From JANMOK01 sp031415055 (lineage in GTDB: Bacteria > Pseudomonadota > Alphaproteobacteria > Rhodobacterales > Rhodobacteraceae), in NCBI GenBank assembly GCA_031415055.1, contig JANOQZ010000024.1:77328-141327 (forward strand): 64,000 nucleotides of DNA, given 5' to 3'. Below, piece after piece: positions 53,023 to 61,412 of the stretch. Position 1 is the stretch's first letter; the number at the start of each line of letters is the position of its first letter. Position numbers and translations under genes: made by a program. The notes beneath the pieces are model-generated. The model searched no databases. It worked only from the letters and a program-made list of their open reading frames with translations, and had not been told where the DNA came from.

Positions 53023-54354
53023 TTACTCGACTTCCAGTGCCTCAACCGCCTTCTCGAGCTGCGCTTTGGTCACTTTCTTTTCGGTCACTTTTGCCAGTGC
53101 CAGAATGTGATCGACCACTTTGTCCTCGAAAATCGGTGCCCGCAATTGTTGCTGGGCCTGCTGGTTTTTCTGCAGGAACTCGATGTATTTGCGCTCCTGA
53201 CCGCGATATTGTCGCGCCTGCCGGATCACCGCTTGCTGCATTTCCTGATCAGTCACGGTGATTTCAGCCTTGGTGCCAACTTCCGCCAACAGCAACCCCA
53301 GCCGAACCCGGCGCTCCGCCAATTTCAGATGTTCCGCCGTTGGGTCCACCGTGGCATGCGAATGATCATGCACATCAGGGTTTTCCTCGTGCCACAACTG
53401 ATGCGCCACCTGTTCGGCCTCGGCTTTCACCAGCGACGGCGGCAATTCAAACGACACCAGCTTGTCCAGCGCATCCATCAGCTTGCGCTTTTGCACCTGC
53501 CGCGCCGCGCCGGCATATTCTTCCAGAAGGCGCTCGCTAATCTGGCCTTTCAAAGCCGCCAAATCCTCAGCCCCGAATTTCTTCGCCAATTCGTCGTCAA
53601 TTTCCGCCGGTTTCGGTTCATTGACGTCTTTCACCGTGCAGGCAAACACCGCATCCTTACCGGCCAAATTCTTCGAGCCATAGTTTTCCGGAAACGTCAC
53701 TTTGACCGAAACTTCATCGCCAACCTTGGCCCCAGCCAATTGCGCCTCAAAGCCCGGGATGAACGAGTTCGAGCCCAGCACCAGCGGATAATCCTCTGCC
53801 GTGCCGCCGTCAAACGCCTCGCCGCCAACTGTGCCCTTGAAGTCGATCACCACCTGATCGCCGTCCTTGGCCTTGGCACCCTTCTTCTTCGCCTCGAAAT
53901 TATTCGCCGAAGCCGCCAAATTTTTCAGCGCCTCGTTCAGCGATGCCTCATCGACCTCACCGACCAGCTTTTCCAGTTTCAGTTTGGAAAAGTCCGTCTC
54001 CGGCACCACCGGCAGGGCCTCATAGGTCATCGAAACCGACACATCGTCGCCCTCTTTCCAGGCGTCGTTGTTCATTTTCACATCGGGTTGCAACGCCGGG
54101 CGATCACCCGATTTGTCGAAGTGATCCTTCATTGCGCCATCGATGGTTTCCTGCATCGCTTCGCCCAATACCGACTTGCCGAACATCTTTTTCATCAGCG
54201 ACGCCGGGGCTTTACCCTTGCGAAAGCCTTTCATCTGAAAATCCTTACGGGCGATTTCCAGCTTTTCATCGACCTTGACCTGCAATTCAGCAGCGCTCAA
54301 CACAATGTCATAGCCGCGTTTTAGGCCTTCGTTCAGCGTCTGCGTAACCTGCAT
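53023..54354 (-). CDS. tig: trigger factor
   Basis: 443 residues from ATG 54354 (MQVTQTLNEGLKRGYDIVLSA). A ribosome-bound chaperone/prolyl isomerase. The ribosome-binding signature GFRKGKAP lies in the N domain; the PPIase domain is at about 150-240 (GDQVVIDFKGTVGGEAFDGGTAEDYPLVLGSNSFIPGFE); the C-terminal domain is helical. It is the first gene after tRNA-Leu in this direction and ends at a terminator before clpP. Confidence 0.96.
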   Translation of the reverse strand: MQVTQTLNEGLKRGYDIVLSAAELQVKVDEKLEIARKDFQMKGFRKGKAPASLMKKMFGKSVLGEAMQETIDGAMKDHFDKSGDRPALQPDVKMNNDAWKEGDDVSVSMTYEALPVVPETDFSKLKLEKLVGEVDEASLNEALKNLAASANNFEAKKKGAKAKDGDQVVIDFKGTVGGEAFDGGTAEDYPLVLGSNSFIPGFEAQLAGAKVGDEVSVKVTFPENYGSKNLAGKDAVFACTVKDVNEPKPAEIDDELAKKFGAEDLAALKGQISERLLEEYAGAARQVQKRKLMDALDKLVSFELPPSLVKAEAEQVAHQLWHEENPDVHDHSHATVDPTAEHLKLAERRVRLGLLLAEVGTKAEITVTDQEMQQAVIRQARQYRGQERKYIEFLQKNQQAQQQLRAPIFEDKVVDHILALAKVTEKKVTKAQLEKAVEALEVE

Positions 54355-54375
54355 GTCCGTTCCCTGTCTCAAATC

Positions 54376-54459
54376 TGGTGCGGGTGAAGGGACTTGAACC
54401 CCCACGCCTCGCGGCGCCAGAACCTAAATCTGGTGCGTCTACCGTTTCGCCACACCCGC
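54376..54459 (-). tRNA. tRNA-Leu (anticodon TAG)
   Basis: 84 nt including CCA. Acceptor GCGGGTG/CACCCGC, anticodon loop TTTAGGT, a long variable arm and T loop GGTTCAAGTCC. The 5' two-thirds and its upstream DNA are repeated at 57806-57937. Confidence 0.95.
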
Positions 54460-54541
54460 AATATCAGACCCGCCCGTATCCACAGGCAGCCCATAATTCC
54501 GCGCCTCTCTAACAGAGGTTTTTTGGGGGCGCGAGGGGTAA
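54406..54541. repeat. direct repeat flanking tctABC, left copy
   Basis: Covers the 5' 54 nt of tRNA-Leu and about 80 bp beyond it. It matches 57806-57937, nearly exact in the tRNA part (1 change in 55) and looser beyond. It includes a plus-strand terminator CCTCT-CTAAC-AGAGG-TTTTTT (54504-54524). Confidence 0.88.
54504..54524 (+). terminator. small Rho-independent terminator in the repeat
   Basis: A 5-bp GC-containing stem followed by six T on the plus strand. No plus-strand gene now ends here, which suggests rearrangement. Confidence 0.55.
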
Positions 54542-54566
54542 AATGATGCGCAAAAGTGAAGGTTGG

Positions 54567-56072
54567 CTAATCGCCTTCGACAAAAACCTCGGCGCGTTTC
54601 TTGCGAACTTGCGGCAACAATACAATGACCAGCACCTCCAGCGTCAGGGCCAGGAGCGTGGCGCTGATCGGTCGCGTCAGAAACGTCGTCGCGTCACCCC
54701 GGCCAAGGATCATGGCGCGACGCAGGTTCTCTTCCAGCATCGGCCCCAACACAAAGCCCAAAAGCAGCGGCGCCGGTTCGCAATGCAGCTTCATCAGCAC
54801 ATAGCCCATCAGCCCGAACCCTGCGACGGCGTAAAGGTCATAGGCGTTGGAATTGACCGAATAAACGCCAATGGAACAGAAGGCCATGATAGCCGGGAAC
54901 AACACTTGGTAGGGTACTTTCAACAGGCGCACCCAAACACCAATCAGCGGCAAGTTCAGCACGATCAGCATCAGGTTGCCAATCCACATGCTGGCGATAA
55001 TGCCCCAGAACAGCGCCGGTTGCTCTGCCGCGACGTTCGGCCCCGGCACGATGCCCTGAATGATCATTGCCCCCACCATCAGCGCCATCACCGGATTGGC
55101 GGGGATGCCAAGCGTCAGCAGCGGGATAAAACTTGTTTGCGCCCCGGCGTTGTTGGCCGATTCCGGCCCCGCGACACCTTCCAATGCGCCACGCCCGAAT
55201 TCCTGTGGCGTTTTCGACAGCCGCTTTTCCACCGTATAGGACGCGAAAGACGCAAGAATTGCCCCGCCGCCCGGCAGGATGCCAAGGGCTGATCCCAAAA
55301 AAGTGCCCCGTATCATCGGTGCCATCATCCGCCTAAGATCCTGGCGCGACGGCCAAAGAGCACCAAGTTTGGTTGTCAACACCGTTCGATCCTGATCCCC
55401 CTCGAGGTTTCGCAGTATCTCGGCAATCCCGAACACACCAACCGCCAATGCCACAAAGTTCAACCCGTCGGCATAGGCGGTGATGCCAAAAGTGAAACGC
55501 GGCGTGCCGGTATAAATGTCAGTGCCGACCGAACCCAAAAGCAGGCCCAGAACAACCATCGCCAGCGCCTTGATGATTGACCCATGCGCCAGCGCAATGG
55601 CCGATACCAGACCCAACAACATCAGGCTGAAATACTCGGCCGCGCCAAATTTGAGCGCGATCACCGTCAGCGGCGGGGCAAAGATTGCGACCAGCAATGT
55701 GGCAACCGACCCGGCAAAGAACGACCCCAAGGCCGCCACCGCCAGCGCCGTACCCGCCTTGCCTTGACGGGCCATCTGATAGCCGTCAATCGCCGTCACC
55801 GCCGACGAGCTTTCACCGGGCATATTGATCAGGATAGCGGTGGTGGAACCGCCGTATTGCGCCCCATAATAAATGCCCGCCAGCATGATCAGCGACGATA
55901 CCGGTTCCAGCTGGAATGTGATCGGCAGCAGCATGGCGATGGTTGCTGTGGCACCGATACCGGGCAGTACACCGATCAGCGTGCCCAGAATAACGCCAAT
56001 CAGGCAGAAGAACAGATTCTCCGGCGTTCCGGCGGTTGCAAAACCAAGGGCGAGATTTGATAACAGTTCCAT
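54567..56072 (-). CDS. tctA: tripartite tricarboxylate transporter large membrane subunit
   Basis: 501 residues from ATG 56072 (MELLSNLALGFATAGTPENLFF). About twelve helices; the paired family motifs GVLPGIGATATIAMLLP and the second-half GILPGGGAILASF are both present, as is GTLIGV. It drives uptake of a carboxylate delivered by the binding protein, using an ion gradient. Co-transcribed with tctC and tctB (10-bp gap to tctB). Confidence 0.95.
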   Translation of the reverse strand: MELLSNLALGFATAGTPENLFFCLIGVILGTLIGVLPGIGATATIAMLLPITFQLEPVSSLIMLAGIYYGAQYGGSTTAILINMPGESSSAVTAIDGYQMARQGKAGTALAVAALGSFFAGSVATLLVAIFAPPLTVIALKFGAAEYFSLMLLGLVSAIALAHGSIIKALAMVVLGLLLGSVGTDIYTGTPRFTFGITAYADGLNFVALAVGVFGIAEILRNLEGDQDRTVLTTKLGALWPSRQDLRRMMAPMIRGTFLGSALGILPGGGAILASFASYTVEKRLSKTPQEFGRGALEGVAGPESANNAGAQTSFIPLLTLGIPANPVMALMVGAMIIQGIVPGPNVAAEQPALFWGIIASMWIGNLMLIVLNLPLIGVWVRLLKVPYQVLFPAIMAFCSIGVYSVNSNAYDLYAVAGFGLMGYVLMKLHCEPAPLLLGFVLGPMLEENLRRAMILGRGDATTFLTRPISATLLALTLEVLVIVLLPQVRKKRAEVFVEGD

Positions 56073-56082
56073 GATGCGCCCC

Positions 56083-56544
56083 TTAGAACGGCAGCCAAGG
56101 GCCAAACCGTCGGAACGGCAAACCAAGCGCAAAGCTGAACACCAACGTGCAGAACACCGTGATCGCAAAGGCAAGTGCCAGAGCAGGCAGAGGCTTGATT
56201 TTTAGCGACGCCATGGCGGCGATCAACGTGGTGATGAAAATCGACGGCACGAAACCAAGCCCGCGCACGGTCAACCCGAAGAACACCGGGGCCGGCAGAA
56301 TGAACAAAAGCCCTCGCCAGGCCAGCGACCCGATGTCCACCTGGTTGGATTTGAATGCCGACAACACGATCAGCAGCCCAAACAAGATCAAAAGCGCCGA
56401 CAAAACCAATGGGAAATATCCCGGGCCCATACGCAATGCCGTGCCGATTTCCAATTCTAAAGATTTCACCCCGAACACAAGGCCCAAGGCTATAAACAGG
56501 CCACCGGCTGCCGCATCGGATTTGTTGAAATTGGTGGATGCCAT
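56083..56544 (-). CDS. tctB: tripartite tricarboxylate transporter small membrane subunit
   Basis: 153 residues with four membrane helices. The loop GTALRMGPGYFPLVLSALLILFGLLIV is the usual TctB pattern. Works with TctA in the membrane. Confidence 0.93.
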   Translation of the reverse strand: MASTNFNKSDAAAGGLFIALGLVFGVKSLELEIGTALRMGPGYFPLVLSALLILFGLLIVLSAFKSNQVDIGSLAWRGLLFILPAPVFFGLTVRGLGFVPSIFITTLIAAMASLKIKPLPALALAFAITVFCTLVFSFALGLPFRRFGPWLPF

Positions 56545-56572
56545 GATTTCGGCCTTCGCATTGCTTTGGAAT

Positions 56573-56599
56573 GGCCCCGCCGTCGAACGCGCCGGGGCC
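56573..56599. promoter_or_regulatory. hairpin between tctC and tctB
   Basis: GGCCCCG (56573-56579) with CGGGGCC (56593-56599), in the 69-bp gap. A strong intercistronic stem could trim or stabilise the tctC message so that the binding protein is made in excess. Confidence 0.55.
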
Positions 56600-56613
56600 C
56601 GTTTTGCTTCTTG

Positions 56614-57591
56614 TCAGTCGGCGTAGACGCCAGCGGCGTCAATGACCGATTTCCAGCGAGCGATCTCGCTTTCCAGCCTAGCTTTCAACGCCTCCGACGT
56701 CCCGTCGGCGGCAGACGAAGGCGCCGTGCCCAGCTCGGCGAATTTCGCGGCGATATCCGGGTCGGCCAGCGCCACTTGCAGGGCCGCCGTCAGACGCGCA
56801 GTGGCCTCGGCCGGAGTGCCCTTGGGTGCATAAAGTCCGTGCCAAATTCCCACTTCCATGCTGGCCAAGCCACTTTCGGCGACGGTCGGCAGATCGGGGA
56901 AGATGTCCAGACGCGCGGGCGACGTTACCGCATAGGCCTTGATCGTGCCGGCCTTGATATGCTCGGTGGTATTAGTGGACTGGTCGCACATGATGTCAAT
57001 TTGCCCGCCCAGAAGCTCGGTCAAAGCCGGGCCAGTGCCTTTGTAGGGAACAGTCACGATCGGGGCCTCGACCGCCTGCATGAACAACATGCCGCACAGA
57101 TGCGACGCAGCGCCGATCCCGGCATTTGCCATGGTGATCGTATCGGCATTTTCTTTCACATAAGCAACAAACGAGGCCATATCGGTGGGCTCGAAATCCT
57201 TGCGCGCAACCAGCGTCATCGGCACTTCGGTCACAAGACCGATGTACTCGAACGCTTCCAGTGGGTTATAGGCCAACTCGCGGTACAGCGTTGCCGATGT
57301 TGCCATGCCGATGTGGTGCAACAAAATGGTATATCCGTCGGCCTCGGCCGCGGCCACCTGACCGGCACCCAGCGTGCCCCCGGCACCACCGACGTTTTCA
57401 ACGATGATCTGCTGGCCAAGATCTGCCGACATCTTTTCGGCGATCAGGCGGCCGACAGTGTCGGTTGGGCCGCCCGCCGAGAACGGCACGACCATGGTAA
57501 TTTGTCGTTCCGGATAAGTTTGGGCAAAGCTGGCCGAGGCCGCAAGCAGTGTGCCGGCCACGAGGCCGGGGATTTTAAGTGCAAGTGCCAT
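56614..57591 (-). CDS. tctC: tripartite tricarboxylate transporter binding protein
   Basis: 325 residues with a signal peptide (ending ASASFAQ). TctC/BUG family: YPERQITMVVPFSAGGPTDTVGRLIAEKMSADLGQQIIVENVGGAGG, with GTGPALTELLGGQIDIMCDQ in the middle. It binds citrate-like or other carboxylates in the periplasm; the ligand is unclear. First gene of tctCBA. Confidence 0.95.
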   Translation of the reverse strand: MALALKIPGLVAGTLLAASASFAQTYPERQITMVVPFSAGGPTDTVGRLIAEKMSADLGQQIIVENVGGAGGTLGAGQVAAAEADGYTILLHHIGMATSATLYRELAYNPLEAFEYIGLVTEVPMTLVARKDFEPTDMASFVAYVKENADTITMANAGIGAASHLCGMLFMQAVEAPIVTVPYKGTGPALTELLGGQIDIMCDQSTNTTEHIKAGTIKAYAVTSPARLDIFPDLPTVAESGLASMEVGIWHGLYAPKGTPAEATARLTAALQVALADPDIAAKFAELGTAPSSAADGTSEALKARLESEIARWKSVIDAAGVYAD

Positions 57592-57805
57592 TGTTTCCTC
57601 CCAGAAATGGCGATGTCAGCCGCTGACACAATTCTTTTTGCTGTTACGGCTGCAACAGTCATGCCGCAAAATCACTGCAATGCAAACTGCAAAATGGACT
57701 GTTATAGACTAACTATTCGACGCTTGAACGATAGCAGCCGTTTCGACGTACGCTTGCGCCACCGTTGCAGGTCTCGCGCACCGCATCGCCCGTCTATGAT
57801 TTCTT
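57592..57805. other. region upstream of tctC
   Basis: 214 bp without a gene. It should hold the tctC promoter; I cannot place it. No TctDE-type two-component system is adjacent. Confidence 0.5.
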
Positions 57806-57859
57806 GCCTCGCGGCACCAGAACCTAAATCTGGTGCGTCTACCGTTTCGCCACACCCGC
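57806..57859 (-). pseudogene. truncated tRNA-Leu fragment
   Basis: The first 54 nt of tRNA-Leu(TAG), through the anticodon arm into the variable arm; the 3' third is missing. One difference from the intact gene in this part. Confidence 0.9.
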
Positions 57860-57937
57860 AAAGAACCGCCAGTGCTCACAGGCAGCCCGTAATTCCGCGC
57901 CTCTCTAACAGAGGTTATTTCAAGGTGCGAGGGGTAA
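57806..57937. repeat. direct repeat flanking tctABC, right copy
   Basis: Second copy of 54406-54541, with small indels outside the tRNA part and the same CCTCT-CTAAC-AGAGG stem (57904-57918), here with an imperfect T-tract. The next 151 bp to purF contain no gene that I can support. Confidence 0.88.
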
Positions 57938-58088
57938 TTTTACGTCAAACCTGTCGAACTTTATGCTCTTGATTGATCTCGTGTGGGCCTCAAGCGCGGG
58001 TGAGGGCTTTCGCCGCAACGCAAGCGCGTGACTCCTTGCCGCGTCGGCCCTATAAAGCCTGCGACTCGTCTCTCAAACTTGGTGCCCG

Positions 58089-59570
58089 ATGCCCGCAGAC
58101 ATGCTCGCCAACATGCCCGGTTTCCTAAGCCACCCCTTTGACGACGACAAACTCCACGAGGAATGCGGCATATTCGGCGTCATCGGCCTGAAAGACGCCG
58201 CCAATTTCGTCGCCCTTGGACTGCACGCTCTACAGCATCGAGGGCAAGAGGCCGGGGGCATCGTATCCTACGACGCTGGTCACGGCTTCAACTCGGTCCG
58301 CCGTTTCGGCTATGTGCGCGACAATTTCACCAATGCCTCGCTGATGGACACATTGCCCGGCAAACTCGCCATCGGCCACGTGCGCTATTCCACTTCCGGC
58401 TCCAAGGGCCACACCGCCATCCGCGACGTGCAGCCCTTGTTCGCCGAATTTTCCATGGGCGGGGCCGCCATTGCCCACAACGGCAACCTAACTAATGCCG
58501 ATGCGCTGAAAACCGAGCTGATCGACCGTGGTTCGATCTTCCAATCCTCGTCCGACACCGAATGCATCATCCACTTGATGGCCCGCTCGATCCAGAAAAA
58601 CATCCCCGAACGTATCAAAGATGCATTGCGTCGCGTCGAAGGTGCCTTTTCCATCGTCGCCATGACCCGCTCGAAACTGATCGGCGTGCGCGACCCGCTC
58701 GGCGTGCGCCCGCTGATGCTGGGCAAATTCGGCGACGGATGGGTGCTGTCATCGGAAACCTGTGCGCTCGACATCATCGGTGCCGAATTCGTCCGCGAAA
58801 TCGAACCCGGCGAAATGATCATCGCCACCGAAGATGGGGTGGAATCCTTCTATCCATTCGAAAAAGTCAAACCCCGCTTTTGCGTCTTTGAATACGTCTA
58901 TTTCTCGCGCCCAGACTCGGTCATCGGCGGGCTGTCGGTCTACGAAACCCGCCGCCGCATCGGCGTCGAACTGGCCAAGGAAACCCATGTCGCCGCCGAT
59001 CTGGTCTGCCCGGTGCCCGATTCTGGCACCCCCGCCGCCATCGGTTATTCCCAGCAATCCGGCATTCCCTATGCCATGGGCATCATCCGCAACCAGTACA
59101 TGGGCCGCACCTTCATCGAACCCAGCGAGCATATCCGCAACATGGGCGTGCGCCTGAAACTCAATGTCAACCGCGCCGTGGTCAAAGGCAAACGCATTAT
59201 CCTTGTCGACGATTCAGTGGTGCGCGGCACCACCAGCCGCAAGATTAAAGACATGCTGATCGACGCTGGTGCCGCCGAAGTCCACTTCCGCGTCGCCTCA
59301 CCCCCCACGCAATGGCCGTGCTTTTATGGCGTCGACACCCCCGAACGCGACAAGCTGCTCGCCGCCCACATGACCGAAGAGCAGATGCGCGACCACCTCG
59401 GCGTCAATTCCCTGCGCTTCATTTCCCTCGACGGGCTCTACCGCGCCTGCGGCGAAGAAGGCGGCCGCAAGGTGCTGGACCCCAAATTCTGCGACGCCTG
59501 CTTTTCGGGAGAATACCCGGTGCGACCCACGGATATGATGAGCAAGGGGTTTGTGACGAAAGGCGGTTGA
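58089..59570 (+). CDS. purF: amidophosphoribosyltransferase
   Basis: 493 residues. First committed step of purine synthesis: PRPP plus glutamine to phosphoribosylamine. A 25-residue leader is followed by the glutaminase Cys26 (EECGIFGVIG), so the N terminus should be processed. HGLHALQHRGQEAGG-type segment (LGLHALQHRGQEAGGIV), AHNGNLTN and the PRPP loop IILVDDSVVRGTTSRK follow. An SDR gene downstream is the usual neighbour; DUF1801 and ParDE now lie between. Confidence 0.97.
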   Translation: MPADMLANMPGFLSHPFDDDKLHEECGIFGVIGLKDAANFVALGLHALQHRGQEAGGIVSYDAGHGFNSVRRFGYVRDNFTNASLMDTLPGKLAIGHVRYSTSGSKGHTAIRDVQPLFAEFSMGGAAIAHNGNLTNADALKTELIDRGSIFQSSSDTECIIHLMARSIQKNIPERIKDALRRVEGAFSIVAMTRSKLIGVRDPLGVRPLMLGKFGDGWVLSSETCALDIIGAEFVREIEPGEMIIATEDGVESFYPFEKVKPRFCVFEYVYFSRPDSVIGGLSVYETRRRIGVELAKETHVAADLVCPVPDSGTPAAIGYSQQSGIPYAMGIIRNQYMGRTFIEPSEHIRNMGVRLKLNVNRAVVKGKRIILVDDSVVRGTTSRKIKDMLIDAGAAEVHFRVASPPTQWPCFYGVDTPERDKLLAAHMTEEQMRDHLGVNSLRFISLDGLYRACGEEGGRKVLDPKFCDACFSGEYPVRPTDMMSKGFVTKGG

Positions 59571-59603
59571 ACCGCTTCTAATTGGCCCAAATATCCCGGG
59601 GTT

Positions 59604-59631
59604 GCAGGGGCAGCGCCCCTGCTCTAATTTT
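59604..59631 (+). terminator. terminator after purF
   Basis: GCAGGGGC-AGC-GCCCCTGC followed by TCTAATTTT, 34 bp past the purF stop. Confidence 0.75.
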
Positions 59632-59652
59632 CGATGGGCCAGGAGCAATCTC

Positions 59653-60012
59653 ATGCCCAAACCCCAAACCCACGATGACTATCTGGCGCAAGTCGCACCT
59701 GCCCAGCGCGAACTCCTAACCCAGCTTCGCACCCTCATCCTCTCCATCCAGCCCGACGCCGAAGAATGCATTTCCTATGCCAAACCAGCGTTTCGCACCA
59801 CCAAACCCTTTGCTGGTTATTACGCTTCCAAGGCGCATTGCATCTTCGTTTCCTTCAGCGGCACCACGATGAAAACCTGCGCGTCGGAACTGACCGGCTA
59901 CAAATGGTCCCCCGGTGGTGTGCAATTCGCCGCAGCCAATCCGCTGCCCGAAGCATTGATCCGCAAAATCATCGCCACAAGACTCAAGGAAATCGCCGAC
60001 ACCGGCAAATGA
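59653..60012 (+). CDS. DUF1801 (YdhG-like) protein
   Basis: 119 residues from ATG 59653, with AGGAG at 59641-59645. THDDYLAQVAPAQRELLTQLRTLILSIQPDAEECISYAKPAFRTTKPFAGYYASKAHCIFVSF and the C-terminal RKIIATRLKEIA fit the DUF1801 fold related to iron-chaperone-like YdhG. Role uncertain. It lies directly after the purF terminator. Confidence 0.8.
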   Translation: MPKPQTHDDYLAQVAPAQRELLTQLRTLILSIQPDAEECISYAKPAFRTTKPFAGYYASKAHCIFVSFSGTTMKTCASELTGYKWSPGGVQFAAANPLPEALIRKIIATRLKEIADTGK

Positions 60013-60046
60013 CGTTGCGATCAATGCTACCCAGTAGTATACTCGC

Positions 60047-60077
60047 CACCAATAGGAGGCACCAATAGGAGGCACCA
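60047..60077 (+). repeat. tandem 13-bp repeat with duplicated ribosome sites before parD
   Basis: CACCAATAGGAGG occurs twice head to tail (60047-60059, 60060-60072) plus a partial third. The second AGGAGG (60067-60072) is 8 bases from the parD ATG; the first is 21 bases away. An 8-bp palindrome AGTATACT lies at 60036-60043. Confidence 0.85.
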
Positions 60078-60080
60078 CCC

Positions 60081-60356
60081 ATGTCCGTCAAAGCATCCGT
60101 CTCGATCACCGAACAACAAAACGCCTTCGCCCGCGAAATGGTCACCAAAGGCCGCTACTCCAGCATCAGCGCTGTGGTGCAGCAGGGCATTGATATGTTG
60201 CGTGAGGAAACCATCACCGCCGACCTAGACAAAGACGCATTGCGCACATTGCTAATGCGCCGTTTGGAAGGACCATTCATTTCGATGGAAGAAGCACGAA
60301 AACAGACCGAGCAAATGATAGCGGAAAAGAAAAAGTTCTATGGCCTTCCGGATTGA
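60081..60356 (+). CDS. parD: ParD-family antitoxin
   Basis: 91 residues. The N-terminal part SVKASVSITEQQNAFAREMVTKGRYSSISAVVQQGIDMLREE is the ribbon-helix-helix DNA-binding region of ParD-type antitoxins; the C terminus (MEEARKQTEQMIAEKKKFYGLPD) is the likely toxin-binding tail. Overlaps parE by 17 bp. Autoregulation at the palindrome upstream is plausible. Confidence 0.85.
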   Translation: MSVKASVSITEQQNAFAREMVTKGRYSSISAVVQQGIDMLREETITADLDKDALRTLLMRRLEGPFISMEEARKQTEQMIAEKKKFYGLPD

Positions 60357-60690
60357 ACAAACCGATCAAGCAATCCGTGACAAAGAGTTGATTTTTGATT
60401 TTCTTGTCGAAAGTTACCAGAATTTTGGTGAGGATGATCGCAGTGCCGCAAGTCGCACTGCCAAACGTGTCAGCTCCATTGAGGATTCAATCAACACACT
60501 GGCGCGAGCGCCAAATCAAGGAACCTTGCACCCGACATTTGCTCCAAATATGCGTTCAGTCACCAAGAGCCGGGTAATCTTGTGGTTCACGGTCGACAAA
60601 CCTCGTCAAAGGATCCTCATTCTTGGTATTTTCTTCGGCGGCCAAGACCAACAACGCAAGATGTTGACCCGTTTATTGTCTAACAATTGA
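60340..60690 (+). CDS. parE: ParE/RelE-family toxin
   Basis: 116 residues. FRIEQTDQAIRDKELIFDFLVESYQNFGEDDRSAA, RVSSIEDSINTLARAPNQGTLHPTFAPNMRSVTKSRVILWFTVD and ILILGIFFGGQDQQRKMLTRL match the ParE fold, which usually poisons gyrase. Slightly longer than typical. It is paired with the upstream antitoxin. Confidence 0.85.
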   Translation: MAFRIEQTDQAIRDKELIFDFLVESYQNFGEDDRSAASRTAKRVSSIEDSINTLARAPNQGTLHPTFAPNMRSVTKSRVILWFTVDKPRQRILILGIFFGGQDQQRKMLTRLLSNN

Positions 60691-60720
60691 CCCCGCTTCC
60701 CATCCTGCTAAACCCCTCCC

Positions 60721-61365
60721 ATGACCCTTCAAATCGCCCTTGTCACCGGAGCCTCGCGCGGCCTTGGTTTTGCCACTGCCATTGCCCTCGCCGCCCAAGG
60801 TTACCACATCATCGCGCTGGCACGAACCAGCGGCGGCCTTGAAGACCTCGACGACATCATCACGTCCGCCCACGGCACCACCACCCTCGTCCCGCTCGAC
60901 ATTACCGACGAGGCGGGTCTGCACCGCATGGCCCAAGCCATCCAAACCCGCTGGGGCAAACTCGATCTGCTCATCCATTGCGCCGCCCACGCAGCCCCCT
61001 TGGCCCCTGCCAGCCAAGTCAACGCCAAAGACTTCGACAAAAGTTGGTCCATCAACGTCAAGGCCACACTCGCGCTCATCGCCGCTACCGAAGACCTGTT
61101 GCGCGGAGGCAAAGGCCACGCCGTCTTCATCGACGACCCGCGTGCGGGTCACGCCTTCAACGCTGCCTACGGGGCCTCAAAACTCGCGCAAAAGGGCATC
61201 GCCACGGCATGGCAAGCCGAATGCAAACGCTTGGGGCCGAAAGTCAGCTTCTTCACCCCCAACCCAATGCCCACCGCATTGCGGGCAAGATTCCACCCCG
61301 GCGAGGATCGCGCAAAACTTTCATCCTGTGAAACCGAGGCCGTGCGCCTGTTATCAAGCCTTTGA
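60721..61365 (+). CDS. short-chain dehydrogenase/reductase
   Basis: 214 residues. NAD(P) motif TGASRGLGFATA, IHCAAHAAP in place of NNAG, and YGASK with the catalytic Tyr and Lys; the Ser of the triad is less clear (HAVFIDDPRAG). Usual neighbour of purF in Rhodobacterales. Substrate unknown. Confidence 0.88.
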   Translation: MTLQIALVTGASRGLGFATAIALAAQGYHIIALARTSGGLEDLDDIITSAHGTTTLVPLDITDEAGLHRMAQAIQTRWGKLDLLIHCAAHAAPLAPASQVNAKDFDKSWSINVKATLALIAATEDLLRGGKGHAVFIDDPRAGHAFNAAYGASKLAQKGIATAWQAECKRLGPKVSFFTPNPMPTALRARFHPGEDRAKLSSCETEAVRLLSSL

Positions 61366-61375
61366 CTCTTGCGTC

Positions 61376-61398
61376 CCTTCCCCCATTTCGGGGGAAGG
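61376..61398. repeat. CCTTCCCCC-ATTTC-GGGGGAAGG hairpin
   Basis: A perfect 9-bp stem between the convergent SDR and carboxylesterase genes, followed by TCAGGATGGGGG. Related to 37617-37640. Confidence 0.7.
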
Positions 61399-61412
61399 TC
61401 AGGATGGGGGCT

